Shown here in pieces: positions 48,317 through 57,284 of a stretch of DNA of 64,000 nt; within the stretch, counting starts at the first letter, position 1; each line of letters opens with the position of its first letter. The stretch covers positions 372,001 to 436,000 of the forward strand of contig JAFWGI010000016.1 of the NCBI GenBank assembly GCA_017512425.1, read 5' to 3'. The notes beneath the pieces were generated by a model. That model ran no database searches and was not told the origin of the DNA. It saw nothing but the letters and a program-made list of their open reading frames with translations. Source of the stretch: Hyphomicrobium sp. GTDB taxonomy: Bacteria > Pseudomonadota > Alphaproteobacteria > Rhizobiales > Hyphomicrobiaceae. The position numbers and the translations under genes are program-made.

Positions 48317-48382
48317 CAGACGTTTGGGCCTGGGCGGTTGAAACGTCCGGGCCCAATTGTTAGAAGCCCGCACAAACGTCTG
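48317..48382. repeat. Nested inverted repeats in the prs leader
   Basis: CAGACGTTTG (48317-48326) is inverted perfectly as CAAACGTCTG (48373-48382). Inside, TGGGCC (48325-48330) pairs with GGCCCA (48350-48355). The inner hairpin may end the lipoprotein transcript; the outer one could form a prs leader structure. Confidence 0.5.
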
Positions 48383-48474
48383 AACTGCGGGCCGCACTCA
48401 TGCCTATCGATGCCAAATCCATGGACGTCAAATTCGGAGAGGGTTCGGGCGGCGAACTCCGAGGGAAGCACGCA

Positions 48475-49410
48475 GTGAAAATCGTCGCTGGCAATTCCAA
48501 CCGCCCCCTCGCCGACGCCATAAGCGCTTACATGAAGCTGCCCATGACCAAGGGACAGGTGAAGCGCTTCGCCGACATGGAAATCTTTGTCGAGATCCAG
48601 GAGAACGTCCGCGGTCAGGACGTCTTCATTGTTCAATCGACGTCGTTTCCGGCCAACGACAACTTCATGGAACTGCTGGTGCTGATCGACGCCTTGAAGC
48701 GTTCGTCGGCACGGCGCATCACCGCCGTCATTCCGTATTTCGGCTACGCCCGGCAGGATCGCAAACCGGGCCCACGTACACCAATCACGGCAAAGCTCGT
48801 CGCCAACCTGATCGAACGCGCCGGCGCCGACCGCGTTCTGACGCTCGACCTGCATGCCGGACAAATTCAGGGCTTCTTCGACATCCCGACCGATAATCTT
48901 TTCGCCGCGCCGGTCATGACGCGCGATATCGAAGAGAACTTCGGCAAGACCGACGACGTCGTCGTCGTCTCGCCTGACGTCGGCGGCGTCGTGCGCGCCC
49001 GGGCACTTGCAAAACGCATCGGCGCTCCGATCGCGATCTGCGACAAGCGCCGCGAGCGGCCCGGCGAAAGCGAAGTCATGAACGTCATCGGTGAAGTCGA
49101 TGGCAAGCGCTGCATCCTCATCGACGACATCGTCGATTCCGGCGGCACCCTGTGTAACGCCGCCGAAGCACTTTTGAAAAACGGCGCGCTCGAGGCCTCG
49201 GCCTATATCACGCACGGTGTACTGTCAGGTGGTGCCGTCAGCCGCATTCAGGCGTCAAAATTGAAGTCGCTCGTGATCACGGACTCCATCTTGCCGACGG
49301 AAGGCGTCAAGGCCGCCAAGAATATCAGGGTGATTTCGATCGCACCGCTGATCGGCGAGGCCATCCTGCGGACAAGCCGCGAAGAAAGCGTCTCGAGCCT
49401 TTTCTACTGA
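48475..49410 (+). CDS. prs: Ribose-phosphate pyrophosphokinase
   Basis: The 311-residue enzyme makes PRPP from ribose 5-phosphate and ATP, the precursor for purine, pyrimidine, His, Trp and NAD synthesis. Marks are [48 protein letters not shown] and the PRPP loop [13 protein letters not shown]. The GTG at 48475 follows GAGGGAAG and gives the usual length; the ATG at 48400 would add 25 residues. Confidence 0.95.
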   Translation: MKIVAGNSNRPLADAISAYMKLPMTKGQVKRFADMEIFVEIQENVRGQDVFIVQSTSFPANDNFMELLVLIDALKRSSARRITAVIPYFGYARQDRKPGPRTPITAKLVANLIERAGADRVLTLDLHAGQIQGFFDIPTDNLFAAPVMTRDIEENFGKTDDVVVVSPDVGGVVRARALAKRIGAPIAICDKRRERPGESEVMNVIGEVDGKRCILIDDIVDSGGTLCNAAEALLKNGALEASAYITHGVLSGGAVSRIQASKLKSLVITDSILPTEGVKAAKNIRVISIAPLIGEAILRTSREESVSSLFY

Positions 49411-49521
49411 CGCAGCGCTTGCTTCGTACCGGCGGAGCCATTGCAGACGGCCCTCATGACTCATATCTGATGGCCAGCGCTCAATGCACAAGCGCGGTTT
49501 TGCCGATGGAGCCACCCAGCC

Positions 49522-50073
49522 ATGATCTCTTCCCGCAGCACTACGCGCATTCGAAATGCCGCCTTCAGGCTGGCTGTGGCCGCCGCTGTCTTCGTCGGCG
49601 TGCACCACATCAGCACACCCGCGAACGCAGCCGAGCCCGACTTGATCTACAAAAAAACGACGGTTTGGAAGTTTTTGGCGCCGGACGCAAAAATCGGAAC
49701 GTACGGCATTGATGACCCCGAAGTCGAAGGTGTCGCGTGCCACTTCAGCGTCCCTGAAATCGGGGGCTGGAAAGGCTGGATTGGCGTTGCCGAAGAACTC
49801 TCGCAAGCGTCGCTGTCGTGCAAACAGTATGGCCCGATAGTCTTCAAACGTAAATTGAAGCAAGGCGAGGAGATGTTCTCGCAAAGGCGCTCGTTCTTTT
49901 TCAAGCGTATGCAAATCGTGCGCGGCTGTGACACCAAGCGCAACATGCTGGTCTATCTTGTCTACACGGATAAGCTGATCGAAGGGTCGCCGGAAAACTC
50001 GACGTCGAGCGTGCCCATCATTCCGTGGGGCACAACGCAGCCTGCCAAATGTTCGGAATGGATTTCGGATTGA
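49522..50073 (+). CDS. creA: CreA family protein
   Basis: The 183-residue secreted product has a signal peptide (FRLAVAAAVFVGVHHISTPANA) and the CreA pattern: TTVWKFLAPDAKIGTYGIDD, VEGVACHFS, ASLSCKQYGPI and MQIVRGCDTKRNMLVYLVYT. CreA is a small periplasmic protein of unknown function, in E. coli found beside the creBCD genes. Here it stands after prs. GGAG lies upstream of the ATG. Confidence 0.9.
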   Translation: MISSRSTTRIRNAAFRLAVAAAVFVGVHHISTPANAAEPDLIYKKTTVWKFLAPDAKIGTYGIDDPEVEGVACHFSVPEIGGWKGWIGVAEELSQASLSCKQYGPIVFKRKLKQGEEMFSQRRSFFFKRMQIVRGCDTKRNMLVYLVYTDKLIEGSPENSTSSVPIIPWGTTQPAKCSEWISD

Positions 50074-50142
50074 GCGGTCGGACGCGAACACAGCCGCCAC
50101 AACGTACGAAACGACGCAGCGGGTGCAACCGCTGCGCCTGAT

Positions 50143-50598
50143 TCAAGCTGATGAACCCGACCACCGGTTTTGAAATTCCGGCGCCAGCGTCAACGATGGC
50201 GGCGCGTTCTCGTCGGGCGGTGGGGTCAGCAGTCCTTTGGTGAGATACGAAATCGCAGCCTTCACGCCGCGTTCCGAATACGGCTTGCCGATGCTGCCGA
50301 CGGCGCCTGCGTAGTCCGGCGGAATGCGGTTCACGTTGCCGGATGTGAAAACGACTTTGGTCACGCTTTCGCGCGCCAGCGCCGCTGCAACATCGACGCC
50401 GGTCGGTCCGTCGAGCAACTGGATATCGACGAAGGCTAGGTCCGGCTTGTGCTCCGACGCCAAGCGCATCGCTGTGTCGGACGACGCAGCAACACCAACA
50501 ATCTCGTGGCCGAGATCTTCGAGCACGTATTCCAGATCCATGGAAATCAACGCTTCATCTTCGACGATGAGGATGCGTAATGGTCTGAGTGCGGTCAT
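50143..50598 (-). CDS. Single-domain response regulator (LovR-like)
   Basis: The 151-residue product is a receiver domain with acidic pocket E13/D14 (ILIVEDEALIS), phospho-acceptor D58 (LAFVDIQLLDGPTG), a Thr/Ser in VVFTSGN, and the lysine in GSIGKPYSE. It has no output domain. Its start overlaps the stop of the LOV kinase by ATGA. In Caulobacter the single-domain LovR partners the LOV kinase LovK and drains phosphate in the general stress pathway; that role is inferred here. Confidence 0.85.
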   Translation of the reverse strand: MTALRPLRILIVEDEALISMDLEYVLEDLGHEIVGVAASSDTAMRLASEHKPDLAFVDIQLLDGPTGVDVAAALARESVTKVVFTSGNVNRIPPDYAGAVGSIGKPYSERGVKAAISYLTKGLLTPPPDENAPPSLTLAPEFQNRWSGSSA

Positions 50599-51709
50599 AA
50601 CAACGGTAGTCCTATTTCAATGGTGGTGCCGGTGTCGACTGGACGTAAAACCATCACACCGCGCACTTGCCTGACAAGTGCTTCCGTAAGCTTCAACCCA
50701 GACAATGCGCGACTGGATTGCTTGCGCGCCGGCATGCCCCGGCCATTGTCGCTGATCGTCAGCGTGACATGATCATTTTTAACCTTAGCCGTTACCGAAA
50801 GCTTACCAGCTTCCTGCTCGGCCCATGCATGGCGAATAGCGTTCGTCACCAGCTCGTTCAATATTAAACTGAGGCGCTACTCATCGCGATCTTCGGCACG
50901 TCGAGATCCACGTCAATTTTGCCGCGGGCTGAGCCTTTGACAATTTCCGGCACCAGTTCGCGCACCAAATCCGACAAATCAAACAGACCGATCGTCTCGA
51001 CCGTATTCAACCGGCGATGCACCGCACCGAGCGCATCCACACGGTCATGCAATGAGCGAAGTGCATGAACTGCGATCGGATCGCTCAACCCGCGAAGCTG
51101 CAAGCTGATCAACGTCGAGATGGTTTGCAGGTTGTTTTTTACGCGATGGTCAATCTCGTGAATGAGCAGCGTCTTCTCGTCGAGTGCTTTCTGTAGCGAG
51201 CCAAGCGTCGAATTTAAATCGTCTGTACGGGTCGCCACTTCCGTTTCAAGCTCAATTTTGCGATCAGACATCGCCTGCGCGCGACGACGCCGTTCCGTCG
51301 CATCGAACTGCGAAGAGAAATAATAGATCAGCTCGCCGCTTTCGTTGAAAACCGGGCTGACATACAGCGCGTTCCAAAACGGCGTACCGTCTTTTTTATA
51401 GTTCAGAAGATCGAGACCGATCGGCTTTTGCTGCCGGATCGCTTCGCCGATGAGCCCGACAGACTCCTGATCGGTCTCCGGTCCTTGCAAAAAACGGCAG
51501 TTGCGGCCGAGAACCTCTGAGAGTTCGTAGCCCGTCATTTTGCAGAATGCGTCGTTCGCATTCACGATCGGGCAATCTGGCTTGCGCGGATCGGCAAACA
51601 CCATCGGCATCGGCGACGAGCGGAAGGCTGCGGCAAACGGATCCGAGATACCTTGATCGATCGTCATATCCGACGCCATTTCCCAGCCTTTGCGCAATTC
51701 CACGTCCAT
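50595..51709 (-). pseudogene. LOV-domain HWE/HisKA_2 histidine kinase (lovK-like), split by a frameshift
   Basis: The first frame (51709-50864, 281 residues) holds a LOV domain with the photo-adduct C71 in GRNCRFLQG and LLNYKKDGTPFWNALYVSPV. A helical linker and a HisKA_2 dimerisation domain follow, with H188 in IDHRVKNNLQTISTLISLQL. It stops at 50864. The ATPase domain (LILNELVTNAIRHAW, SDNGRGMPARK) continues in another frame to 50595. One extra base near 50870 would join them. An intact protein would be a blue-light sensor kinase like Caulobacter LovK or Brucella LOV-HK. It is disrupted, or the sequence has an error. It is coupled to the receiver gene and behind an EcfG-type promoter. Confidence 0.85.
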
Positions 51710-51754
51710 GGTCCCAGCATTCCAGTCAAATGCGAAGCTCTGCTAAGGTGTTGA

Positions 51755-51779
51755 AACGCTGCTTTCGCGCCATTGTTCC
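51755..51779 (-). promoter_or_regulatory. EcfG (general stress sigma factor)-type promoter of the LOV kinase operon
   Basis: On the minus strand, GGAAC (51779-51775), a 16-nt spacer and CGTT (51758-51755) match the EcfG consensus exactly. The -10 element lies 46 nt before the kinase start codon. Confidence 0.72.
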
Positions 51780-51941
51780 GCAGGCGCCCAGTGCCGCAAT
51801 TACGTTCCAAAACATTGAAATCACTTAGATTCCAGCAGCGCGTTGTCCTCGACAGTGTGCGTCCGTCTTAGGTCGAACGACCACGATTGGTAGGCGACAA
51901 AGGTATTGTCAAATTTTGCGCGTAACTGCGCTGCGCACTTG

Positions 51942-51955
51942 GGCAAAATTTTGCC
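51942..51955 (-). terminator. Palindrome after the ABC-F gene (possible terminator)
   Basis: GGCAAAATTTTGCC is a perfect 14-bp palindrome 21 nt past the ABC-F stop. A related AAATTTTGC copy stands at 51911-51919. There is no T-run, so termination is uncertain. Confidence 0.35.
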
Positions 51956-51975
51956 GGCTGTGACCATGCACGGGC

Positions 51976-53598
51976 TTAAGGATGCAGGCCCGGCGCTTCC
52001 TGCCCTGTACGTTCGACATATTCCGTATAGCCGCCGCCGTATTGGTGAATACCCTCCGGTGTGAGTTCCAGAACGCGGTTGGAGAGCTCCGCCAGAAAGT
52101 GGCGGTCGTGCGATACAAACAGCATCGCGCCCTCGTAATCCTTCAGCGCCGTGATGAGCATTTCTTTCGTCATCAGATCGAGATGGTTGGTCGGCTCGTC
52201 GAGCACCAGAAAATTCGGCGGATCGTAGAGCATTTTCGCCATGACGAGACGCGCCTTCTCACCGCCGGACAGGACGCGGCATTTCTTCTCAACGTCGTCG
52301 CCTGAGAACCCGAAGCACCCTGCCAATGCCCTGAGCGAGCCGATGCCGGCCTGCGGAAACTGATCTTCAAGCGATTGAAAGACTGTTCGCTCGCCATCGA
52401 GAATATCCATCGCGTGCTGCGCGAAGTAGCCCATTTTGACGCTTGCGCCGATCGCAACGGAACCATCGTCCGGCTTTGCCGACCCAGCTATCAATTTCAG
52501 AAGCGTAGATTTGCCCGCACCGTTGACACCCATGACGCACCAGCGCTCTCGCCGCCGCACCTGGAAATTCAATCCGTCATAGATCGTGCGATCGCCGTAA
52601 CGTTTGTGGACGCTTTTCAGCGTCGCGACGTCTTCGCCCGACCGCGGCGCAGGTGGAAAATCGAACGCGATAACTTGGCGGCGCTTCGGCGGCTCGACGC
52701 GCTCGATCTTTTCCAGCGTCTTGACGCGGCTCTGCACCTGCGCCGCGTGCGACGCGCGTGCCTTAAAGCGCTCAATGAATTTCAGCTCCTTGGCAAGCAT
52801 CGCCTGCTGACGATCGAACTGCGCTTGCTGCTGCTTCTCGGATTGCGCGCGCTGCTGGACATAGAATTCGTATCCGCCGGAATACGTCGTCAGCGCTCCG
52901 CCGTCGATTTCCACGATTTTCTTGACGATCCGATCCATGAACTCGCGATCGTGCGAGGTCATCATCAGCGCGCCTTCGTATCCCTGCAGAAACTGCTCAA
53001 GCCAGATCAGGCTTTCCAGGTCCAAGTGGTTGCTCGGTTCGTCGAGCAGCATGACGTCAGGCCGCATCAACAAAATGCGCGCGAGCGCGACGCGCATTTT
53101 CCATCCGCCCGACAGAGCGCCGACATCGCCGTCCATCATGTCCTGGCTGAAGCTCAAACCTGCGAGCACTTCCCGCGCGCGGCCTTCAAGCGCGTAGCCG
53201 CCAAGTTCCTCGAAGCGCCCCTGCACCTCACCATAGCGCTCTATGATCTCTTCCATGTCATCGGCGCGGTCAGGATCGGCCATCGCTAATTCGAGCTCAG
53301 CCAATTCCGCCGCAACCGCGCTGACCGGTCCGGCGCCGTCCATGACTTCTGCGACGGCGCTGCGGCCGTGCATCTCGCCGACGTCCTGACTGAAGTATCC
53401 GATTGTGACACCGCGATCGACGGACACCTGCCCTTCGTCAGGCTCTTCCTGTCCTGTGATCAAGCGGAAGAGCGTCGTCTTGCCGGCGCCGTTCGGACCG
53501 ACGAGGCCAATCTTCTCGCCGCGGTTCAACGCGGCGGAAGCTTCGATGAAGACGATCTGGTGGCCGTTTTGCTTGCTGATGCTATCGAGGCGGATCAT
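51976..53598 (-). CDS. ABC-F family ATPase (YbiT-like)
   Basis: The 540-residue product has two ABC ATPase domains on one chain and no membrane part, as in ABC-F ribosome-associated translation factors. The first has Walker A GPNGAGKTT (34-42), signature LSGGWKMRVALA and LLDEPSNHLD; the second has GVNGAGKST (about 350-358), LSGGEKARLVMA and VLDEPTNHLD. Between them lies the charged P-site interaction linker with YEFYVQQRAQSEKQQQAQFD. No C-terminal coiled coil as in Uup. Confidence 0.9.
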   Translation of the reverse strand: MIRLDSISKQNGHQIVFIEASAALNRGEKIGLVGPNGAGKTTLFRLITGQEEPDEGQVSVDRGVTIGYFSQDVGEMHGRSAVAEVMDGAGPVSAVAAELAELELAMADPDRADDMEEIIERYGEVQGRFEELGGYALEGRAREVLAGLSFSQDMMDGDVGALSGGWKMRVALARILLMRPDVMLLDEPSNHLDLESLIWLEQFLQGYEGALMMTSHDREFMDRIVKKIVEIDGGALTTYSGGYEFYVQQRAQSEKQQQAQFDRQQAMLAKELKFIERFKARASHAAQVQSRVKTLEKIERVEPPKRRQVIAFDFPPAPRSGEDVATLKSVHKRYGDRTIYDGLNFQVRRRERWCVMGVNGAGKSTLLKLIAGSAKPDDGSVAIGASVKMGYFAQHAMDILDGERTVFQSLEDQFPQAGIGSLRALAGCFGFSGDDVEKKCRVLSGGEKARLVMAKMLYDPPNFLVLDEPTNHLDLMTKEMLITALKDYEGAMLFVSHDRHFLAELSNRVLELTPEGIHQYGGGYTEYVERTGQEAPGLHP

Positions 53599-53695
53599 GA
53601 CATTCTGCGCTGAGGACGATTATCCGCCGCTCATAATGCAAGGTCTGCGCGCATGGAATGGTCCATCGTGAAGCGCGGCGGCGCCGCCGTGCATA

Positions 53696-54103
53696 TCAGG
53701 TCGCCGCGACGCAGCTTTTGCAATTGCCGCGCAATTCCAGCGTCATTGCGCGAACCTGAAATTCGCTGCCCTTGGCCCACGACTGCAGCGCCTTGATCGC
53801 CGCAGCGCTATCGAACTCCGTAACCGAGCCGCAAGCGTCGCAAATCGCGAATACGGCCTTCGTCGTATGGTGCGGATGATTGCAGGCGACAAACGCATTG
53901 AGACTTTCGAGGCGATGCGCCAAGCCATCGTCGATCAGCCGTTGCAACGCCCGGTAGACCGTCGGCGGGGCCGTGACGCCCGATCCCTTGAGCTCTTCCA
54001 TCAGCTCGTAGGCGCTTACCGGGCGACCCGCCTCACGAAGTGCCGCGACGACGATTTTGTCCTGATCGGCGGCTGAGCGTCGTTTCGAAAGCTTCTGCGG
54101 CAT
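53696..54103 (-). CDS. zur: Fur family transcriptional regulator, probably Zur
   Basis: The 135-residue product has the Fur winged helix (AYELMEELKGSGVTAPPTVY, RALQRLIDDGLAHRLES) and the metal site HPHHTTKAVFAICDACGSVTEF with the structural-zinc cysteines in CDAC and CKSC. The HPHHT-AIC-DACG pattern and short length favour the zinc regulator Zur over Fur or Mur; this is inference. No zinc transporter gene is adjacent. It is divergent from rplY; GGTAT-C-ATACC at 54202-54212 lies upstream. Confidence 0.8.
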   Translation of the reverse strand: MPQKLSKRRSAADQDKIVVAALREAGRPVSAYELMEELKGSGVTAPPTVYRALQRLIDDGLAHRLESLNAFVACNHPHHTTKAVFAICDACGSVTEFDSAAAIKALQSWAKGSEFQVRAMTLELRGNCKSCVAAT

Positions 54104-54201
54104 AAGTTGTAGTGGCTCCGGCGTTTTTTGATGTTTTTCAACGCGTTGAGGCGCTTCTGACGGGCCTGAAGGCGATCTTGGCGACGAATTGGTGCGCGTC
54201 A

Positions 54202-54212
54202 GGTATCATACC
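54202..54212. promoter_or_regulatory. Short palindrome between zur and rplY (candidate operator)
   Basis: GGTAT-C-ATACC is a perfect 11-bp palindrome in the 296-nt region shared by the divergent genes. It does not match the Zur box of Alphaproteobacteria well enough to assign. Confidence 0.25.
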
Positions 54213-54399
54213 CAATACTGTACCATAAAATGCGCCCGCCGCGCGGCGCTCGTGCCCGTTGCGCCGACCCGCAACCGCGCGTATACACCGCCCATCTCAC
54301 GAGAACATCATGAGACGCTAGCCGGCACCCTTGGAGGCCGATTCCTAGCTATTGGCATATTCGAATAGTCGGATAGCCACAACACACGGAGACGATGCC

Positions 54400-55149
54400 A
54401 TGTCAGAGCTTGTACCGCTCAAGGCAACGGCGCGCCCGCGTGCAGGCAAGGGGGCCGCACGCCAAGCACGCCGCGATGGAAATGTGCCCGCCGTCATCTA
54501 CGGCGACAACAAGACCCCGGAAACGATCAGCCTCGAATACAACGCGCTGTGGAAGCAGGTCCTCAAGGGCCACTTCACGTCCACCGCGTTCGAACTCGAC
54601 GTCGAAGGCAAGAAGCACATCGTGCTCGCGCGCGACGTCCAGGTTTGCCCGGTTCGCGACACGCCGCTTCACGTCGACTTTCAGCGCGTCGGCAAGGATG
54701 GCGTCATCCGCGTCTCGGTGCCGGTCAAGTTCGTCAACGAACTGGCATCGCCCGGTTTGAAGCGCGGCGGTGTTCTCAACATCGTGCGCCACGAAATCGA
54801 GGTGTTCTCGCCCTACGATAAAATTCCGTCGTTCTTCGAGATCGACCTCACGGGTCTCGAAATCGGCAAGTCGATCCACATGTCGTACGTCCAGAAGCCG
54901 GATTACATCTCGCCCGTGATCAAGAACCGCGATTTCACGATCGCGACGATTGCTGGCGCGCTGAAGGGCGACACGGAAGAAGCCTCGACGGCAGCCGCCG
55001 GCGATGCAGCAGCACCTGCTGCCGCTGCTGGCGCCAAGGGTCCGGCCGCTGCAGCCGGCAAGGCCGCAGCTCCAGCCGCTGGTGGCAAGGCTGCTCCGGC
55101 AGCAGCCGGCAAGGCAGCACCTGCTGCGAAGCCAGCCGCAAAGAAGTAA
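54400..55149 (+). CDS. rplY: 50S ribosomal protein L25 / general stress protein Ctc
   Basis: The 249-residue product has the N-terminal L25 domain that binds 5S rRNA (VPLKATARPRAGKGAARQAR, VPAVIYGDNKTPETISLEYN) and the C-terminal TL5 domain (about residues 98-190). It then has an Ala/Pro/Gly/Lys-rich tail of about 45 residues, a trait of alphaproteobacterial L25. The ATG at 54400 follows CGGAG. It is 80 nt upstream of pth, with a hairpin between, as is usual in this order. Confidence 0.95.
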   Translation: MSELVPLKATARPRAGKGAARQARRDGNVPAVIYGDNKTPETISLEYNALWKQVLKGHFTSTAFELDVEGKKHIVLARDVQVCPVRDTPLHVDFQRVGKDGVIRVSVPVKFVNELASPGLKRGGVLNIVRHEIEVFSPYDKIPSFFEIDLTGLEIGKSIHMSYVQKPDYISPVIKNRDFTIATIAGALKGDTEEASTAAAGDAAAPAAAAGAKGPAAAAGKAAAPAAGGKAAPAAAGKAAPAAKPAAKK

Positions 55150-55160
55150 GCACGCTCAAA

Positions 55161-55188
55161 CACCGGCGCGAACAACGTCGCGCCGGTG
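55161..55188 (+). other. Intercistronic hairpin between rplY and pth
   Basis: CACCGGCGCG (55161-55170) and CGCGCCGGTG (55179-55188) form a perfect 10-bp stem with an 8-nt loop. No T-run follows, so it is more likely a stability or attenuation element than a full terminator. Confidence 0.6.
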
Positions 55189-55229
55189 CCTCTCGTCATG
55201 ACGCGGACTAGCACTGCAGAGGATCTGCG

Positions 55230-55967
55230 ATGAAACTCTTCGTCGGCCTCGGCAATCCCGGCGACAAGTATTCGGGCAACCGCCACAACATCGGCTTCAT
55301 GGCCGTCGAGCGCATCGCGCGCGAGCACGGCTTCTCGCCCTGGCGGAAAAAATTCAAAGCGCTCGTTTGTGAAGGCTCCATCGGCACCGCGCGCGTGACG
55401 CTGCTGAAGCCCGAGACGTTTATGAACGACAGCGGCCGCGCCGTCGGCGAAGCCATGCGTTTCCTCAAAATCGAACCGGCCGATGTCGTCGTCTTCCACG
55501 ACGAACTCGACCTCCTACCGAACAAGATCAAAGTGAAATCCGGCGGCGGCAACGCCGGTCACAATGGCCTGCGCTCGATTTCAGCGCACATCGGCAATGA
55601 GTACCCGCGTGTGCGTATCGGCATCGGCCATCCGGGCTCGAAAGACGCGGTTGTTCATTATGTCCTGGCCGACTTCGCCAAATCCGAACGCGATTGGGTC
55701 CGCGACATGCTCGATGCGATCGCCGACGCGGCGCCGTATCTGGCAAAGGGCGATGACGCCCGCTTCCTGACCGATGTTGCCCGCAAAACGCAGGCGGCCG
55801 GCAATGAGCCTGACGATGAAAAGCCGCCTGTCCGTGCCAAGCCGTCACCCGCCCCGGCAAAACCTGCCAAATCTCCGCATCCTGCGGGCGAGCGCGCCAA
55901 CAAGCGGCAGTCGGCGCTGGCCGAAAATTTGAAAAAATGGCTCTCGCAGAAAAAATCTAGCGATTAA
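55230..55967 (+). CDS. pth: Peptidyl-tRNA hydrolase
   Basis: The 245-residue enzyme frees tRNA from peptidyl-tRNA dropped off the ribosome. It has FVGLGNPGDKYSGNRHNIGF (N9 and catalytic H19), KPETFMNDSGRAV, HDELDL, and GGGNAGHNGLRSI. The last 55 residues are an Ala/Pro/Lys-rich extension (PVRAKPSPAPAKPAKSPHP). AGAGGA precedes the start. It lies in the rplY-pth order. Confidence 0.95.
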   Translation: MKLFVGLGNPGDKYSGNRHNIGFMAVERIAREHGFSPWRKKFKALVCEGSIGTARVTLLKPETFMNDSGRAVGEAMRFLKIEPADVVVFHDELDLLPNKIKVKSGGGNAGHNGLRSISAHIGNEYPRVRIGIGHPGSKDAVVHYVLADFAKSERDWVRDMLDAIADAAPYLAKGDDARFLTDVARKTQAAGNEPDDEKPPVRAKPSPAPAKPAKSPHPAGERANKRQSALAENLKKWLSQKKSSD

Positions 55968-56037
55968 AGTAGCGCCTGCGCGGGGGCGCAGATGGCAGGG
56001 CAGGTAAGGATGCCCTGGCACGACGCACGAGGGTGAC

Positions 56038-56829
56038 ATGGTTCAATTCGAAGACGACATCCGCGACCGGGATCGCGGATATTTCGCCCGCGGCGAACGC
56101 ATCAATGACCGCGCCGGATGGTTTAGCGGACTGCGTCGCTTGTTCGGCGCACGCCGCGAAGCGCTGATCGGTATTCTCGCCGTACTATTCACGGCAACGA
56201 TTGGCGGCCTCGTTATCCGCGACGCCGTTCTGGCAACGAGCAAGGACAAGTCCGGGCTGCGCCGGATCATCGCGAACAAGTGGAACGACCGCACGCTCGC
56301 CTTTCCGATCGACGGCACGGATAGTGCGGGCCGGTATGCGCTGTTCGACGTCGTCGTGCTGACCAAAGACTACGGCTGGGTCAAAGGCTCGACGAGCGAA
56401 CTCGAACGCGGCGATACGCGACTGACCGCTGCGGATATCGAGGCTGAAGTACTCGCGCCACAACTGCGTCAGGGCCTCGGCTCGGCGCAGGAACTGATCG
56501 CCGTCGGTCTCGCCAGCCAGGAAGGGCAGGCCGACGCAGAAATCCAGCGCGGCGGACTGCGCGCCCAGCGCATCGCCGAATGGGTGCGCAACGCGGTCGA
56601 TCCATCCATCCCGATGTCGACGCTCAACCTTGGCCAGTACAGCGATCTGTGCAGCGATTGCGAAACCGACGACACAAGCTGGCAGCGGCCATTCATCGTC
56701 ATCGCCGTGCGTCGCGCCGACCCCGAAACCAATATCGCCGAAGCGCTGCGCGCAGCGCTGTCTGACAAAGAAAATCTGCCGAGCCCCGACCGCTATTCGA
56801 CGTTCGCAATCGCCAAGTACAGGAAGTGA
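56038..56829 (+). CDS. Hypothetical single-pass membrane protein
   Basis: The 263-residue product has one membrane segment near residues 41-62 (LIGILAVLFTATIGGLVIRD) after a charged N-terminal tail. The rest is probably periplasmic, with FPIDGTDSAGRYALFDVVVL, GLASQEGQADAEIQRGGLRA, and a late CSDCETDDTSWQRPFIVIAV. The RAQRIAEWV segment recalls OmpA-like domains, but the match is weak. GAGGGTGAC lies upstream. Family not recognised. Confidence 0.55.
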   Translation: MVQFEDDIRDRDRGYFARGERINDRAGWFSGLRRLFGARREALIGILAVLFTATIGGLVIRDAVLATSKDKSGLRRIIANKWNDRTLAFPIDGTDSAGRYALFDVVVLTKDYGWVKGSTSELERGDTRLTAADIEAEVLAPQLRQGLGSAQELIAVGLASQEGQADAEIQRGGLRAQRIAEWVRNAVDPSIPMSTLNLGQYSDLCSDCETDDTSWQRPFIVIAVRRADPETNIAEALRAALSDKENLPSPDRYSTFAIAKYRK

Positions 56830-56851
56830 TCCTGATTGACGGAGTAACGAG

Positions 56852-57172
56852 ATGCGCAGCTTCGTACGGACGTCACTCGCCGCCATCATTGCGCTTATCG
56901 CGCTCGGCGTTGGATCAGCGATAACGGACGGCGCGCAAGCCGGTAAAATGTGCGGCGGCATTGCCGGCATCCAGTGCGGACGCGGAATGTTTTGCCAGTT
57001 TCCCGCTTCCGCAAAATGCGGCGCCGGCGACCAGTCCGGAATATGCGTGCGAAAAACCAAAATCTGCACGCGCGAGTACCGCCCTGTTTGCGGCTGCGAC
57101 GGTAAAACCTACGGCAACGATTGCGACCGCAAGAGCCACGGCGTCAGCAAAGTGCGCAACGGCAAATGCTAG
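56852..57172 (+). CDS. Secreted Kazal-type protease-inhibitor domain protein
   Basis: The 106-residue product has a signal peptide (AIIALIALGVGSAITDGAQA) and a cysteine-rich mature part. Its second half has the Kazal pattern CTREYRPVCGCDGKTYGNDC followed by a late Cys. The first half (MCGGIAGIQCGRGMFCQFPA) has its own cysteine set, as is common in this bacterial family. Kazal domains inhibit serine proteases; the bacterial target is unknown. GGAG precedes the start. Confidence 0.8.
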   Translation: MRSFVRTSLAAIIALIALGVGSAITDGAQAGKMCGGIAGIQCGRGMFCQFPASAKCGAGDQSGICVRKTKICTREYRPVCGCDGKTYGNDCDRKSHGVSKVRNGKC

Positions 57173-57284
57173 GGCGTTGAAATCCTGGCTGCCTCAAAAC
57201 CGGCCGCACCGCGTCCCCCTGTCGGTTGATCTTGTGCGCCTGCCGGTGTAGCAGAAGCCCACATAATTCAGGGACAAATCGCAC

